Assembly (NCBI GenBank): GCA_945889235.1
Contig: CAMDBK010000056.1
Span: 1 to 12,940 of the forward strand
Reading direction: 5' to 3'
DNA from: Chitinophaga pinensis
GTDB lineage: Bacteria; Bacteroidota; Bacteroidia; SXHM01
DNA length: 12,940 nucleotides
A model generated the notes under the pieces. It worked only from the letters and a program-made list of their open reading frames with translations, was not told the origin of the DNA and ran no database searches. Positions 1 to 7,132 of this stretch are shown piece after piece. The position numbers and the translations under genes were made by a program. Numbering within the stretch: position 1 is the stretch's first letter; each line of letters begins with the position of its first letter.

Positions 1-1
1 T

Positions 2-2965
2 GAGGTGGATTACAAATCACTTTTTCAGGCAGGGAAAGAAGCGGAACAGCAAATTGTAAAAGCAAAAGAAGAACAAATAGCAGTAGTTCAGGAACAGATA
101 AAACAAGCTAAAGCAGAAATTGCACAAAAAGAAAAAGAAGCTCTTGAAAAACAAAAAGAAGCTGCTGCAGTTGAAATGCAAGGTAAACTTTCTGTAGCAA
201 GAGAACAGCAGGATGAGCAACGCAAAAAGGAAGAAGCCCAAAAAATACAAAAAATACAACAGGCTATTACTACTGGAGCAGGTAATAAAGAAGCAACCAT
301 AAAGGAGCTTTCAAACGTTTACCCAAAAGACGACCCCTACCGTGAGCAAAAAGCTACTGCGCTTTATGAAGCTTATGAAAAACAAAAGCTATCCGGTTCA
401 ACACTTTCAACTATAGATTACTCCTCACTGTTTGATGCTGCAAACTTTGCAGAAATAAAAGCAATGGATGATGCAGAAACAAAACAGACTGCAGAGCAGA
501 AAGCACGCGTTGATGAATATATGAAGAAAGTGAACGAGAAAAGTGCAAAAGAAGAAGCAGAAGCAGTAGCGAAAATTGCAGAAGCAATAAAAAGTTCAGG
601 AGGAGATAAACAAAAACTTATTGAAGCCTTCAAGCAAACATTTGCAAAAGATGACCAATTTGCTGAACAGAAAGCAATAGCCATGTTTGAGCAGTATGAA
701 TCTGACCGCAAAATGAAAGAATTGGAAGGGAAAAACTATTCAATAGTTGATTTCAAATCAATTTTCAATGCAGGTCAGGCAGCTGAATTAACAGCAGTTG
801 ATCAGGAACGTAAAAATAAAGAAGATGCCATAGCAAAAAGCGAAGTTGCACTATATATGGCAATGGAGCAGAAACGCAAAGAGCGTCAGCAGGAATCAAA
901 AAAAGCTGAAGTAGGAGTAGAGAAAGTTCGTGAAGAAAAACTTCAGCAGACAAAAAATGAACAGGAGAAGAAAATCCAGGATGCATTTTCAGCTGGCAAT
1001 GGAAACAGAGAAACAACTATTAATGCATTGAAAAATGCGCTGCCTGCAAACACAACCTATCGCGACCAAAAGGCTGCAGCTATGTATGATCAATATGAAA
1101 GAGATAAAAAACAGGCAGAGCTCTCCGGGCAGTCAACTTTCAACCTCAATTATAAATCTCTTTTTGCAGCTGCTGACTTAGTAGAAGTTCAGGAATTGCA
1201 GAAATCATTTGAACAAAAAAAGAATACGGAATTAGCGGAACAGGAAAAGCGGAGAGTTGAAAACGAACAGAAATCAAAAGAAATATTAGCATCAAAGTCA
1301 GAAGAAGCACAGAGAATATTTGCTGATGCAGGAAAACAAAAAGAAGAAGCGGCAGCTAAAATTGAACAGGAAAAAAGAGTTAAAGAAGAATTGGCTCGTT
1401 CTGCTGAAGAAAAACGATTGAAAGAAGAGGCAGATGCATTGGCAAAAGCAGAAGCTGAAAAACGAGCTAAAGAAGAAGCCGCACAACTTGCTGAAGAAAA
1501 ACGCTTGAAGGCTGAGGCAGATGCACAAGCAAAAGCAGAATCTGAAAAGCGTGCAAAAGAAGAAGAAGCTAAATTAGCTGAAGAGAAACGTTTGAAGGCT
1601 GAGGCTGATGCACAGGCAAAAGCAGAATCTGAAAAGCGTGCAAAAGAAGAAGCTGCCCAACTTGCTGAAGAAAAACGTTTAAAGGCTGAGGCTGATGCAC
1701 AGGCAAAAGTAGAAGCTGATAAGCGTGCAAAGGAAGAGACCGCACGTGTTGCTGAAGAAAAACGTTTAAGTGAAGAGGCAGCAAAATTAAAAGCAGCTGA
1801 AGAAGCAAAACTTGCAGCAGATGCAAAGAAAGCAGCTGAAGACGCGAAACTAAAAGCAGCAGAAGAGAAACGTCTAGCTGCTATTGCCGCTGAAAAAGCA
1901 AAAGCAGATGAACTTGCCCGCATAGCTGAAGAAAAAAGGTTAAAAGAGGCAGCTGATGCAAAAGTATTAGCGGATGCTAAATCAGAAGCTGACAGAAAAG
2001 CAAAAGAAGAAGCAACCAAGTTAGCCGAAGAAAAACGTTTGAAAGAAGAGGCAGATGCTAAAGCAAGGGCTGAGGCTGACCGTAAACTTAAAGAACAGGA
2101 AGCTGCACGCTTAGCAGAAGAAAAACGATTGAAAGAAGAGGCTGAAGCTAAAGCAGAAGCTGAATTTGAACGCCAGCAGGAACAAAAACGATTAAAGGAA
2201 GAAGCCGATGCAAAAGCAAAAGCTGAAGCAGATAAAAAAGCAAAAGAAGAATTGGCTCGTTTGGCTGAAGAAAAACGCTTAAAAGAAGAAGCTGATGCAA
2301 AATTAAAAGCTCAGGCTGATAAAAAAGCCAGAGAAGAAGCTGCCCGCCTTGCTGATGAAAAACGTATAAAAGAAGAAGCAGAAGCAAAATTGAAAGCAGA
2401 AGCTGATAAAAAAGCGCGCGAAGAAGCCGCTCGTTTAGCTGAAGAAAAGAGAATAAAAGATGAAACAGATGCTAAAGCAAGAGCTGAGGCCGAAAAGAAA
2501 GCACGCGAAGAAGCAGTTCGTTTGGCTGAGGAAAAACGAGTACGTGATGAAGCCGAAGCAAAAGCACGAGCTGTAGCCGAAGCAAAAAGATTAGAAGAAG
2601 AAAAACTTAAAGCTGAGCAGTATAAAATAGCGCAGGAGGAGGCAAAGCGTATGAGTGAAGCGGAAAGAAAGAAACGGTTTGAAGAAGCGCAGGCACGAGC
2701 TTCAAATCTTCAGCTTAGTGAAAAAGAAAGAAGAACACAGTTTCTTTCTGATATTGCTTTAATCTACCCTGAAGGAATGACTGAAGAGAATATTGACGGC
2801 AAGGATTTTAAATTAAAAAGATTTATCATTAACGATAAGGGAACAGTTACAGTCTATGATAAAAAGACATGGAACTGGGGGGGGGTTTTCTGTTTTAAAA
2901 ATACAGATATAGCTATTACAGAAGCCTTGTTTGAACTTGAAGTAAAAAAATATAAAACGCAGTAA
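2..2965 (+). CDS. Large modular coiled-coil protein, 5'-truncated by the window edge
   Basis: The frame is open to the left edge and the first visible residues are already inside a repeated module, so the true start lies upstream; the GTG at 5 is probably an internal Val. About 987 residues are visible. Residues 1-400 (counted from the GTG) hold four copies of a D/N-Y/F-x-S-L/I-F module. Three of the linkers between copies contain a related helical motif (EQKAxAMYxQYE-like). Residues about 450-870 are a TolA-like Lys/Glu/Ala helix built from about 14 imperfect 29-residue repeats around AEEKRLKEEADAKAKAEA, surely a long coiled coil or single alpha-helix. The last 75 residues are different in composition, with aromatic and beta-prone sequence (TWNWGGVFCF), and look like a small globular domain. 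The downstream PD40 gene follows by 48 bases and is probably cotranscribed. Function is unknown; a structural or envelope-tethering role is inference only. A G9 run lies in the C-terminal domain. Confidence 0.85.
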   Translation, partial: EVDYKSLFQAGKEAEQQIVKAKEEQIAVVQEQIKQAKAEIAQKEKEALEKQKEAAAVEMQGKLSVAREQQDEQRKKEEAQKIQKIQQAITTGAGNKEATIKELSNVYPKDDPYREQKATALYEAYEKQKLSGSTLSTIDYSSLFDAANFAEIKAMDDAETKQTAEQKARVDEYMKKVNEKSAKEEAEAVAKIAEAIKSSGGDKQKLIEAFKQTFAKDDQFAEQKAIAMFEQYESDRKMKELEGKNYSIVDFKSIFNAGQAAELTAVDQERKNKEDAIAKSEVALYMAMEQKRKERQQESKKAEVGVEKVREEKLQQTKNEQEKKIQDAFSAGNGNRETTINALKNALPANTTYRDQKAAAMYDQYERDKKQAELSGQSTFNLNYKSLFAAADLVEVQELQKSFEQKKNTELAEQEKRRVENEQKSKEILASKSEEAQRIFADAGKQKEEAAAKIEQEKRVKEELARSAEEKRLKEEADALAKAEAEKRAKEEAAQLAEEKRLKAEADAQAKAESEKRAKEEEAKLAEEKRLKAEADAQAKAESEKRAKEEAAQLAEEKRLKAEADAQAKVEADKRAKEETARVAEEKRLSEEAAKLKAAEEAKLAADAKKAAEDAKLKAAEEKRLAAIAAEKAKADELARIAEEKRLKEAADAKVLADAKSEADRKAKEEATKLAEEKRLKEEADAKARAEADRKLKEQEAARLAEEKRLKEEAEAKAEAEFERQQEQKRLKEEADAKAKAEADKKAKEELARLAEEKRLKEEADAKLKAQADKKAREEAARLADEKRIKEEAEAKLKAEADKKAREEAARLAEEKRIKDETDAKARAEAEKKAREEAVRLAEEKRVRDEAEAKARAVAEAKRLEEEKLKAEQYKIAQEEAKRMSEAERKKRFEEAQARASNLQLSEKERRTQFLSDIALIYPEGMTEENIDGKDFKLKRFIINDKGTVTVYDKKTWNWGGVFCFKNTDIAITEALFELEVKKYKTQ
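5..1190 (+). repeat. Four diverged copies of a YKSLF module in the coiled-coil protein
   Basis: The conserved D/N of the motif (DYKSLFQAG, DYSSLFDAA, DFKSIFNAG, NYKSLFAAA) is encoded at 8, 416, 749 and 1148, so units are 136, 111 and 133 residues apart. Before copies 2, 3 and 4 a second shared segment appears: YREQKATALYEAYEKQK, FAEQKAIAMFEQYESDR and YRDQKAAAMYDQYERDK. The two segments together define one repeating unit that is diverged in DNA and conserved in protein pattern, suggesting an old duplication kept for a binding or folding role. Confidence 0.8.
1402..2610 (+). repeat. 87-bp (29-residue) tandem repeats encoding a Lys/Glu/Ala helix
   Basis: The phrase A-E/D-E-K-R-L/I/V recurs 13 times, with one further degenerate copy, mostly at 29-residue spacing; for example the CG of the Arg codon falls at 2276 and again at 2363, exactly 87 bases apart. 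Copies near 1529 and 1616 are nearly identical in DNA, pointing to recent duplication or gene conversion, while outer copies are more diverged. The composition creates long open frames on the opposite strand that are not genes. Confidence 0.85.
2877..2885 (+). repeat. G9 homopolymer in the C-terminal domain of the coiled-coil gene
   Basis: Nine consecutive G bases encode the W-G-G of the TWNWGGVF motif (tgg ggg ggg). In an AT-rich coding context this is the longest G run in the window. A one-base change would shift the frame about 25 codons before the stop. The reading frame is intact at nine. Confidence 0.9.
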
Positions 2966-2970
2966 TTTTT

Positions 2971-2992
2971 GAAAGATGCTCTCAAATCTTTC
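2971..2992 (+). other. Small hairpin between the coiled-coil and PD40 genes
   Basis: GAAAGAT (2971-2977) pairs with ATCTTTC (2986-2992) around an 8-base loop, six bases after the stop codon at 2963-2965. It is AT-rich and not followed by a clean T run, so it is more likely a weak attenuator, a processing site or chance than a terminator. Confidence 0.25.
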
Positions 2993-3013
2993 CTTTATTG
3001 CAATTCTAAAATA

Positions 3014-4942
3014 ATGAATAAAAGAGGTTTTCTATTTTATCTTCTATTTATTTTTTTCTCTCTAACTTCATCTACTGCCTTTTCCCAGCTTGTTGTTCCC
3101 AAGCCCGGAACTGAGGATAAAAAGATTGCTAAAGATAATTTTGAATTTGGGAATTATCGTGCAGCTTTGGGTGAGTATCTTGCTTTAATAACAAAAAATC
3201 AGGATAATGTAATGTATAATTTCCGCATCGGAATATCATACCTGAATACAAATATTGACAAGTCGTATGCAATTCAATACCTGAAAAAGGCCATTGCTCT
3301 TGGTAAAACCGATAACGATATTTATTACGAATTGGGTAGAGCTTATTTAATGAGCGACAGCCTTGATCAGGCAATTGAAGCATTTACTAAATACAAATCA
3401 ACAGTTTCGCAGGGAGGAAAAGTTGTTGAGGCAATTCGTCAGATTGAAATGTGTAACAATGCAAAAGAACTGATGAAGAAACCTGTTAATGTTACGTTTG
3501 AAAATCTTGGTAAAAAAGTTAATTCACCTGAAGCTGATTTTAATCCCTTTGTACCAAACGATGAATCATTCGTAGTTTTTTCAACCAAAAGAAAAGAAGT
3601 ATTAGGTGGAAATATTGATTTTGACGGAGCTAAATGTGCAGACGTTTTTGTTACGTTTGAGAAAGACGGAGAATTTCAAAAAGCAAAAAATCTGGGCCCA
3701 ACAATCAATACCGATTGGGTGGAAGAAGTTGTAGGCCTGTCAGCAGACGGGGGATACATACTTGTTGGTATTGACAATATAGAAGGTTATGATGATATCT
3801 GGATGAGTGAAAGTAAAACACGCGGATCAAAAATTTCATTCCAGAAATCAATTTCACTTGGTCCGTATATTAACAGCGAAGAAGCTGAAACAGCAGCCAG
3901 TCTTACACTTGACGGGAATACCATTTATTTCTCCAGAACACCATTAACTAATCCGGGTTTTGGCGGAACAGACATTTACATTGCTCATAAATTACCCAAT
4001 GGCGGATGGTGCGAACCGGTAAATCTCGGTCCTACTATCAATATCCAATACGATGAGGAATTCCCCTATATTTCAGGTGACGGGAAAGTTTTATATTTTG
4101 CTTCCAAGGGTCATAACAGTTTGGGCGGTTATGATGTTTTCCGAAGTGAGTGGGATGGAAAAATGAAACGCTGGTCGCGCCCGCAAAATCTGGGTTATCC
4201 AATTAATAACACACAAGATAATTACACATTTTCACGTTCAGATAATACACGCTATGGTTATGTTTCGGCTTTAAGGCCGGGTGGTTTTGGCGATTTGGAT
4301 ATTTATCGTGTAACCTATAATGATGTTGAAGAGCAGGAATCAGCTGTTACGGGGAAAGTTCAGGTAATGGAAAAGCCTGGAAAGAAATCTGTTAATTTTC
4401 ATGTGTATAAAAATAATGCTACGGGTGTTGAAGCGTATCTTACAGATGAGTGGCCGGCACCTGGAGTTCCCGGCTGGACATTTAAAGAAGAAAAAAAAAA
4501 GGATGTAGCTGAAGGCAGTTACATGGAAATTTCAATTATTGGTAAACTAAATGGAGCAGTAAAAAAATTTACTCCTGAAACATTTCCTCAAAATACAACC
4601 GGATTTGAATGGATGGAAACTCGCTCAAAAACATTGCCTATTCCAAATTATAAACCGGCTGCAGCCGAAACAAAATCCATTCTTGAAAAATCGGGACTGG
4701 AAGTTTCTATTAATGTACTTGACCCGCAAACAGGCGATATTATTGGCTCCTACAAACCCAGCAAAAAAGGAACGTATGTGATAATTCTGAAAGCTGGAAA
4801 TTATAAATTAGAAGTGGAAGCTGAGGGTTACGAAAAGATTTCTGAAGACCTCAATATCTATGATAAAAGCAGTTTTCTTCCAACCATTCTTAAAGATATT
4901 ACTCTTTTGCAGAAAGGTCTTGTGTTGCAAACCAAGCCATGA
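3014..4942 (+). CDS. Secreted TPR and PD40 beta-propeller envelope protein
   Basis: A 642-residue exported protein, probably periplasmic or outer-membrane-associated. I chose the ATG at 3014 because it begins a clean signal peptide (MNKR, then a hydrophobic core to about residue 21, then AFS-QLV as a likely signal peptidase I site); the upstream TTG at 2969 would add a non-signal leader. Residues 36-155 form about three TPR-like helical pairs. Residues about 175-435 hold WD40-like PD40 blades, with L-G-x-x-I-N phrases near 228, 282, 338 and 393 at a 54-56-residue period, and DGxxxYFxS strands. Residues about 560-615 resemble a carboxypeptidase-regulatory-like beta domain. This order matches Bacteroidota TPR-PD40-OmpA proteins such as the type IX secretion component PorE, but the protein ends without the OmpA peptidoglycan-binding domain. 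The function is therefore not assigned. Its last base pairs overlap the start of the exonuclease gene. Confidence 0.88.
   Translation: MNKRGFLFYLLFIFFSLTSSTAFSQLVVPKPGTEDKKIAKDNFEFGNYRAALGEYLALITKNQDNVMYNFRIGISYLNTNIDKSYAIQYLKKAIALGKTDNDIYYELGRAYLMSDSLDQAIEAFTKYKSTVSQGGKVVEAIRQIEMCNNAKELMKKPVNVTFENLGKKVNSPEADFNPFVPNDESFVVFSTKRKEVLGGNIDFDGAKCADVFVTFEKDGEFQKAKNLGPTINTDWVEEVVGLSADGGYILVGIDNIEGYDDIWMSESKTRGSKISFQKSISLGPYINSEEAETAASLTLDGNTIYFSRTPLTNPGFGGTDIYIAHKLPNGGWCEPVNLGPTINIQYDEEFPYISGDGKVLYFASKGHNSLGGYDVFRSEWDGKMKRWSRPQNLGYPINNTQDNYTFSRSDNTRYGYVSALRPGGFGDLDIYRVTYNDVEEQESAVTGKVQVMEKPGKKSVNFHVYKNNATGVEAYLTDEWPAPGVPGWTFKEEKKKDVAEGSYMEISIIGKLNGAVKKFTPETFPQNTTGFEWMETRSKTLPIPNYKPAAAETKSILEKSGLEVSINVLDPQTGDIIGSYKPSKKGTYVIILKAGNYKLEVEAEGYEKISEDLNIYDKSSFLPTILKDITLLQKGLVLQTKP
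4491..4500 (+). repeat. A10 homopolymer inside the PD40 gene
   Basis: Ten consecutive A bases encode part of the K-E-E-K-K-K segment around residues 491-496 of the PD40 protein. Such runs can cause polymerase slippage or assembly indels. The frame is intact as written. Confidence 0.85.
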
Positions 4943-5703
4943 TAAAACTCAACAAAGTATTAGCAGTTTTTGACCTTGAAACAACAGGAGTAAAAGTTGC
5001 CACCGACCGAATAGTAGAAATTTCAGTTCTCAAAATTTTTCCGGGTGGAGATAAGGAAAGTATTACCCGCAGATTAAATCCCGGAATTGCAATTCCTGCC
5101 GAAGCCTCGGCAGTTCATGGAATTTATGATGCAGATGTGAAGGACAAGCCTTCATTTAAAGAGTTTGCTCACGAACTAAAAAATTATCTTGATGGATGTG
5201 ACCTTGCAGGTTATAATTGTTTGAACTTTGATGTGCCTCTTTTGGTTGAGGAATTTTTAAGAGTTGATATTGATTTTGATGTAAGAAGCCGCAGAATTGT
5301 TGATGTGCAGAATATTTTTCATAAAATGGAACAACGCACTCTGTCTGCTGCTTACAAATTTTATTGCCAGAAAGATTTGGAAAATGCGCACACGGCAGAG
5401 GCAGATACAACTGCAACATATGAAGTGTTGGAAGCACAACTTGAACGTTATCCTGATCTGCAAAATGATGTAAAATTTCTTCACGATTTTTCAATACGTA
5501 ACCGCAATGCCGATTTTGCCGGACATATTATCTTTAATGAAAAGAATGAAGAGGTTATTAATTTCGGAAAGCATAAAGGCAAAGTAGTTGACACTGTTCT
5601 TAAAGCTGAACCCAGTTATTACAACTGGATGATGACAGCAGATTTTCCGCAATACACTAAGAAGGTGCTGACCGAAATACGGTTACGCTCGTTCAATAAA
5701 TAA
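4939..5703 (+). CDS. DEDDh 3'-5' exonuclease (DnaQ/ExoX-like)
   Basis: A 254-residue DNA or RNA exonuclease of the DnaQ (Pol III epsilon) superfamily that removes nucleotides from 3' ends with two metal ions. All three Exo motifs are visible: FDLETTG with D12 and E14, GYNCLNFD with D98, and HTAEAD with H151 and D156, the His giving the DEDDh subtype. After the nuclease fold, residues about 190-250 (VINFGKHKGKVVDTVL then YYNWM) match the small C-terminal domain found on ExoX-type and other Bacteroidota exonucleases. This makes it a stand-alone repair or processing enzyme rather than the polymerase epsilon subunit. The start ATG overlaps the preceding stop in an ATGA arrangement, implying translational coupling to the PD40 gene, although no functional link is obvious. 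Confidence 0.92.
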   Translation: MIKLNKVLAVFDLETTGVKVATDRIVEISVLKIFPGGDKESITRRLNPGIAIPAEASAVHGIYDADVKDKPSFKEFAHELKNYLDGCDLAGYNCLNFDVPLLVEEFLRVDIDFDVRSRRIVDVQNIFHKMEQRTLSAAYKFYCQKDLENAHTAEADTTATYEVLEAQLERYPDLQNDVKFLHDFSIRNRNADFAGHIIFNEKNEEVINFGKHKGKVVDTVLKAEPSYYNWMMTADFPQYTKKVLTEIRLRSFNK

Positions 5704-5705
5704 TA

Positions 5706-5763
5706 GCCACTAATTCCACTAATTCTCACTAATTAATTCGTGATAATTTGTGTTAATTAGTGG
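5706..5763. repeat. Intergenic six-half-site palindrome, copy 1
   Basis: The stretch contains three perfect CACTAATT sites at 5708, 5717 and 5727, followed directly by three inverted AATTNGTG sites at 5735, 5745 and 5755. Outer arms CCACTAATT (5707-5715) and AATTAGTGG (5755-5763) are perfect inverted repeats. It fills nearly the whole gap between the exonuclease and the FAH-family gene. It could form a long imperfect hairpin in RNA and act as a terminator or stabiliser, or be a dispersed REP-like element. A second copy with the same layout lies at 8310-8367. Confidence 0.8.
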
Positions 5764-5777
5764 TAAAATAAAACACC

Positions 5778-6389
5778 ATGAAAATTCTTTGTATCGGACG
5801 AAATTACGTTGCTCACATTCAGGAACTGAAGAATGAAGTGCCTGCCGAGCCTGTTTTTTTTCTGAAGCCCGATACAGCATTGCTGCGGAATAATGAGGAT
5901 TTTTATATCCCCGATTTTTCAAAAGATGTACAACATGAAGTGGAGATAGTTTTAAAAATCTCAAAACGCGGAAAACATATTGCCGAAAAATTTGCTGCCG
6001 ATTATTTTAATGAAATAGGCATAGGTATTGACTTTACCGCCCGTGACTTGCAAAGCAAGCTTAAAGAAAAAGGTTTGCCATGGGAAAAAGCAAAAGCTTT
6101 TGATGGCTCAGCACCTGTAAGTAATTTTATTTCAAAAACAGACTTTGCTGATTTGAATAATATAGATTTCAGTTTGCAGGTAAATGGTAAACAAGTTCAG
6201 AAAGGTAACACCTCGCTCATGCTCCATAACTTCAGCAAAATAATTTCCGAACTTTCTAAATACTTTACACTTAATCAGGGCGATTTAATTTTTACCGGAA
6301 CGCCTGAAGGTGTGGCAGCAGTGAAAGCAGGTGACCAACTTCAAGCCTTTATTGATGATAAAAATATGCTGAATTTTGAGGTAAAATAA
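5778..6389 (+). CDS. Fumarylacetoacetate hydrolase family protein
   Basis: A 203-residue single-domain member of the FAH superfamily, close in size and motifs to YcgM/FAHD1-type enzymes, which act on acylpyruvates or oxaloacetate (hydrolysis, decarboxylation or tautomerisation) using a divalent metal. Visible features are the N-terminal KILCIGRNYVAH segment, metal ligands in HEVEIV (E54, E56) and D85 in GIDFTARD, the K-A-F-D-G segment (106-110), and the GDLIFTGTPEGV signature (168-179). The exact substrate cannot be read from sequence and no catabolic neighbours are present, so a housekeeping metabolite-repair role is as likely as an aromatic degradation step. The ATG at 5778 fits the family N terminus. 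It ends 3 bases from the convergent trmN6 gene. Confidence 0.9.
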   Translation: MKILCIGRNYVAHIQELKNEVPAEPVFFLKPDTALLRNNEDFYIPDFSKDVQHEVEIVLKISKRGKHIAEKFAADYFNEIGIGIDFTARDLQSKLKEKGLPWEKAKAFDGSAPVSNFISKTDFADLNNIDFSLQVNGKQVQKGNTSLMLHNFSKIISELSKYFTLNQGDLIFTGTPEGVAAVKAGDQLQAFIDDKNMLNFEVK

Positions 6390-6392
6390 TCT

Positions 6393-7106
6393 TCAGAAAT
6401 TCAAATAATATTCCCTTGTCAACTCAATATATTCTTTGCTGTAACCCTGTCCCGGTGCTGTTTCTATAGTAAGTTCTTTGAGCTGACATTGATTTTCATT
6501 TCTACCAAACAGAATTAGTTTTCTAAAAACCTCCTTTCCTGTAAATGAATAAACCCAAAGTTCTTTTTCAGGAAAAATCCCATGGTTGCGCGCTGCCGTA
6601 GTTAGTAAAGCAGCTTCTTTAACAGGAAGTATAACACAGAATTTTCCATTTTCGCTTAAAAGTTTAGCTGTAGTTGAAGCCAGCTCGTTAATAGGTAATT
6701 GGTCATTATGCCTTGCGCTGAAACGCTGCGGGTCTGCAGGTTTGTAGGAGTCGGTGAAATAGGGTGGGTTGCTTACAATCAAATCATATTTGGTGGTTGA
6801 ATTTGCAGCAAAAATTTTCAGCGAAATATTATAAGCTTTTAATCTTTCCGACCAAAGAGATGCTAAAAAATTTTCACTTGCCTGCTTAAATGATTCCTCA
6901 TCAATATCAATAGCATCAATATGTGCAGCACTGCGCTGTGCTAACATCAGGGCAATTACTCCTGAACCTGTTCCTATATCTAAAATGCGTTTTGCATCAG
7001 TAATATCAGCCCATGCGCCAAGTAATACAGCATCAGTTCCCACCTTCAGTGATGAGCGATCGTGGTAAACAGTAAACTGTTTAAATTTGAAATACGGATT
7101 TGCCAT
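6393..7106 (-). CDS. trmN6: tRNA1(Val) (adenine37-N6)-methyltransferase
   Basis: A 237-residue Rossmann-fold SAM-dependent methyltransferase of the TrmN6/YfiC family, which methylates N6 of A37 in tRNA-Val. The N terminus F-K-F-K-Q-F-T-V-Y-H-D and the KVGTDAVLLGAW phrase (21-32) are characteristic. Motif I is ILDIGTGSG (41-49) and the amino-methyltransferase motif is NPPYF (113-117), preceded by YDLIVS. It is third in a minus-strand unit after rpsP and rimM, 26 bases behind rimM. General N6-adenine methyltransferases share NPPY, but the N-terminal phrase supports TrmN6. Its 3' end almost abuts the convergent FAH-family gene, with no room for a separate terminator. Confidence 0.9.
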   Translation of the reverse strand: MANPYFKFKQFTVYHDRSSLKVGTDAVLLGAWADITDAKRILDIGTGSGVIALMLAQRSAAHIDAIDIDEESFKQASENFLASLWSERLKAYNISLKIFAANSTTKYDLIVSNPPYFTDSYKPADPQRFSARHNDQLPINELASTTAKLLSENGKFCVILPVKEAALLTTAARNHGIFPEKELWVYSFTGKEVFRKLILFGRNENQCQLKELTIETAPGQGYSKEYIELTREYYLNF

Positions 7107-7132
7107 ATAAGCGCACCGTTGGTTTTGGTTTG

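Noticed and set aside
1189..2019. Long minus-strand open frame (276 residues, Ser/Ala/Phe-rich)
   Set aside because: It is the antisense of the Lys/Glu/Ala repeats. Codons such as GAA, AAA, GCA and GCT read backwards contain few stops, and the product has no recognisable domain.
1402..2610. CRISPR-like or satellite array
   Set aside because: The repeats have no unique spacers, keep a reading frame throughout at 87 bases, and are explained by the protein's 29-residue helix repeat.
2962..2971. TAATTTTTG as a promoter for the PD40 gene
   Set aside because: Spacing inside the box is off by one base and no TTG lies at the expected distance; cotranscription with the upstream gene is simpler.
2969..3013. 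N-terminal extension of the PD40 protein from a TTG start
   Set aside because: A canonical signal peptide starts at the ATG at 3014; the extension would bury it and begins with a rare start codon.
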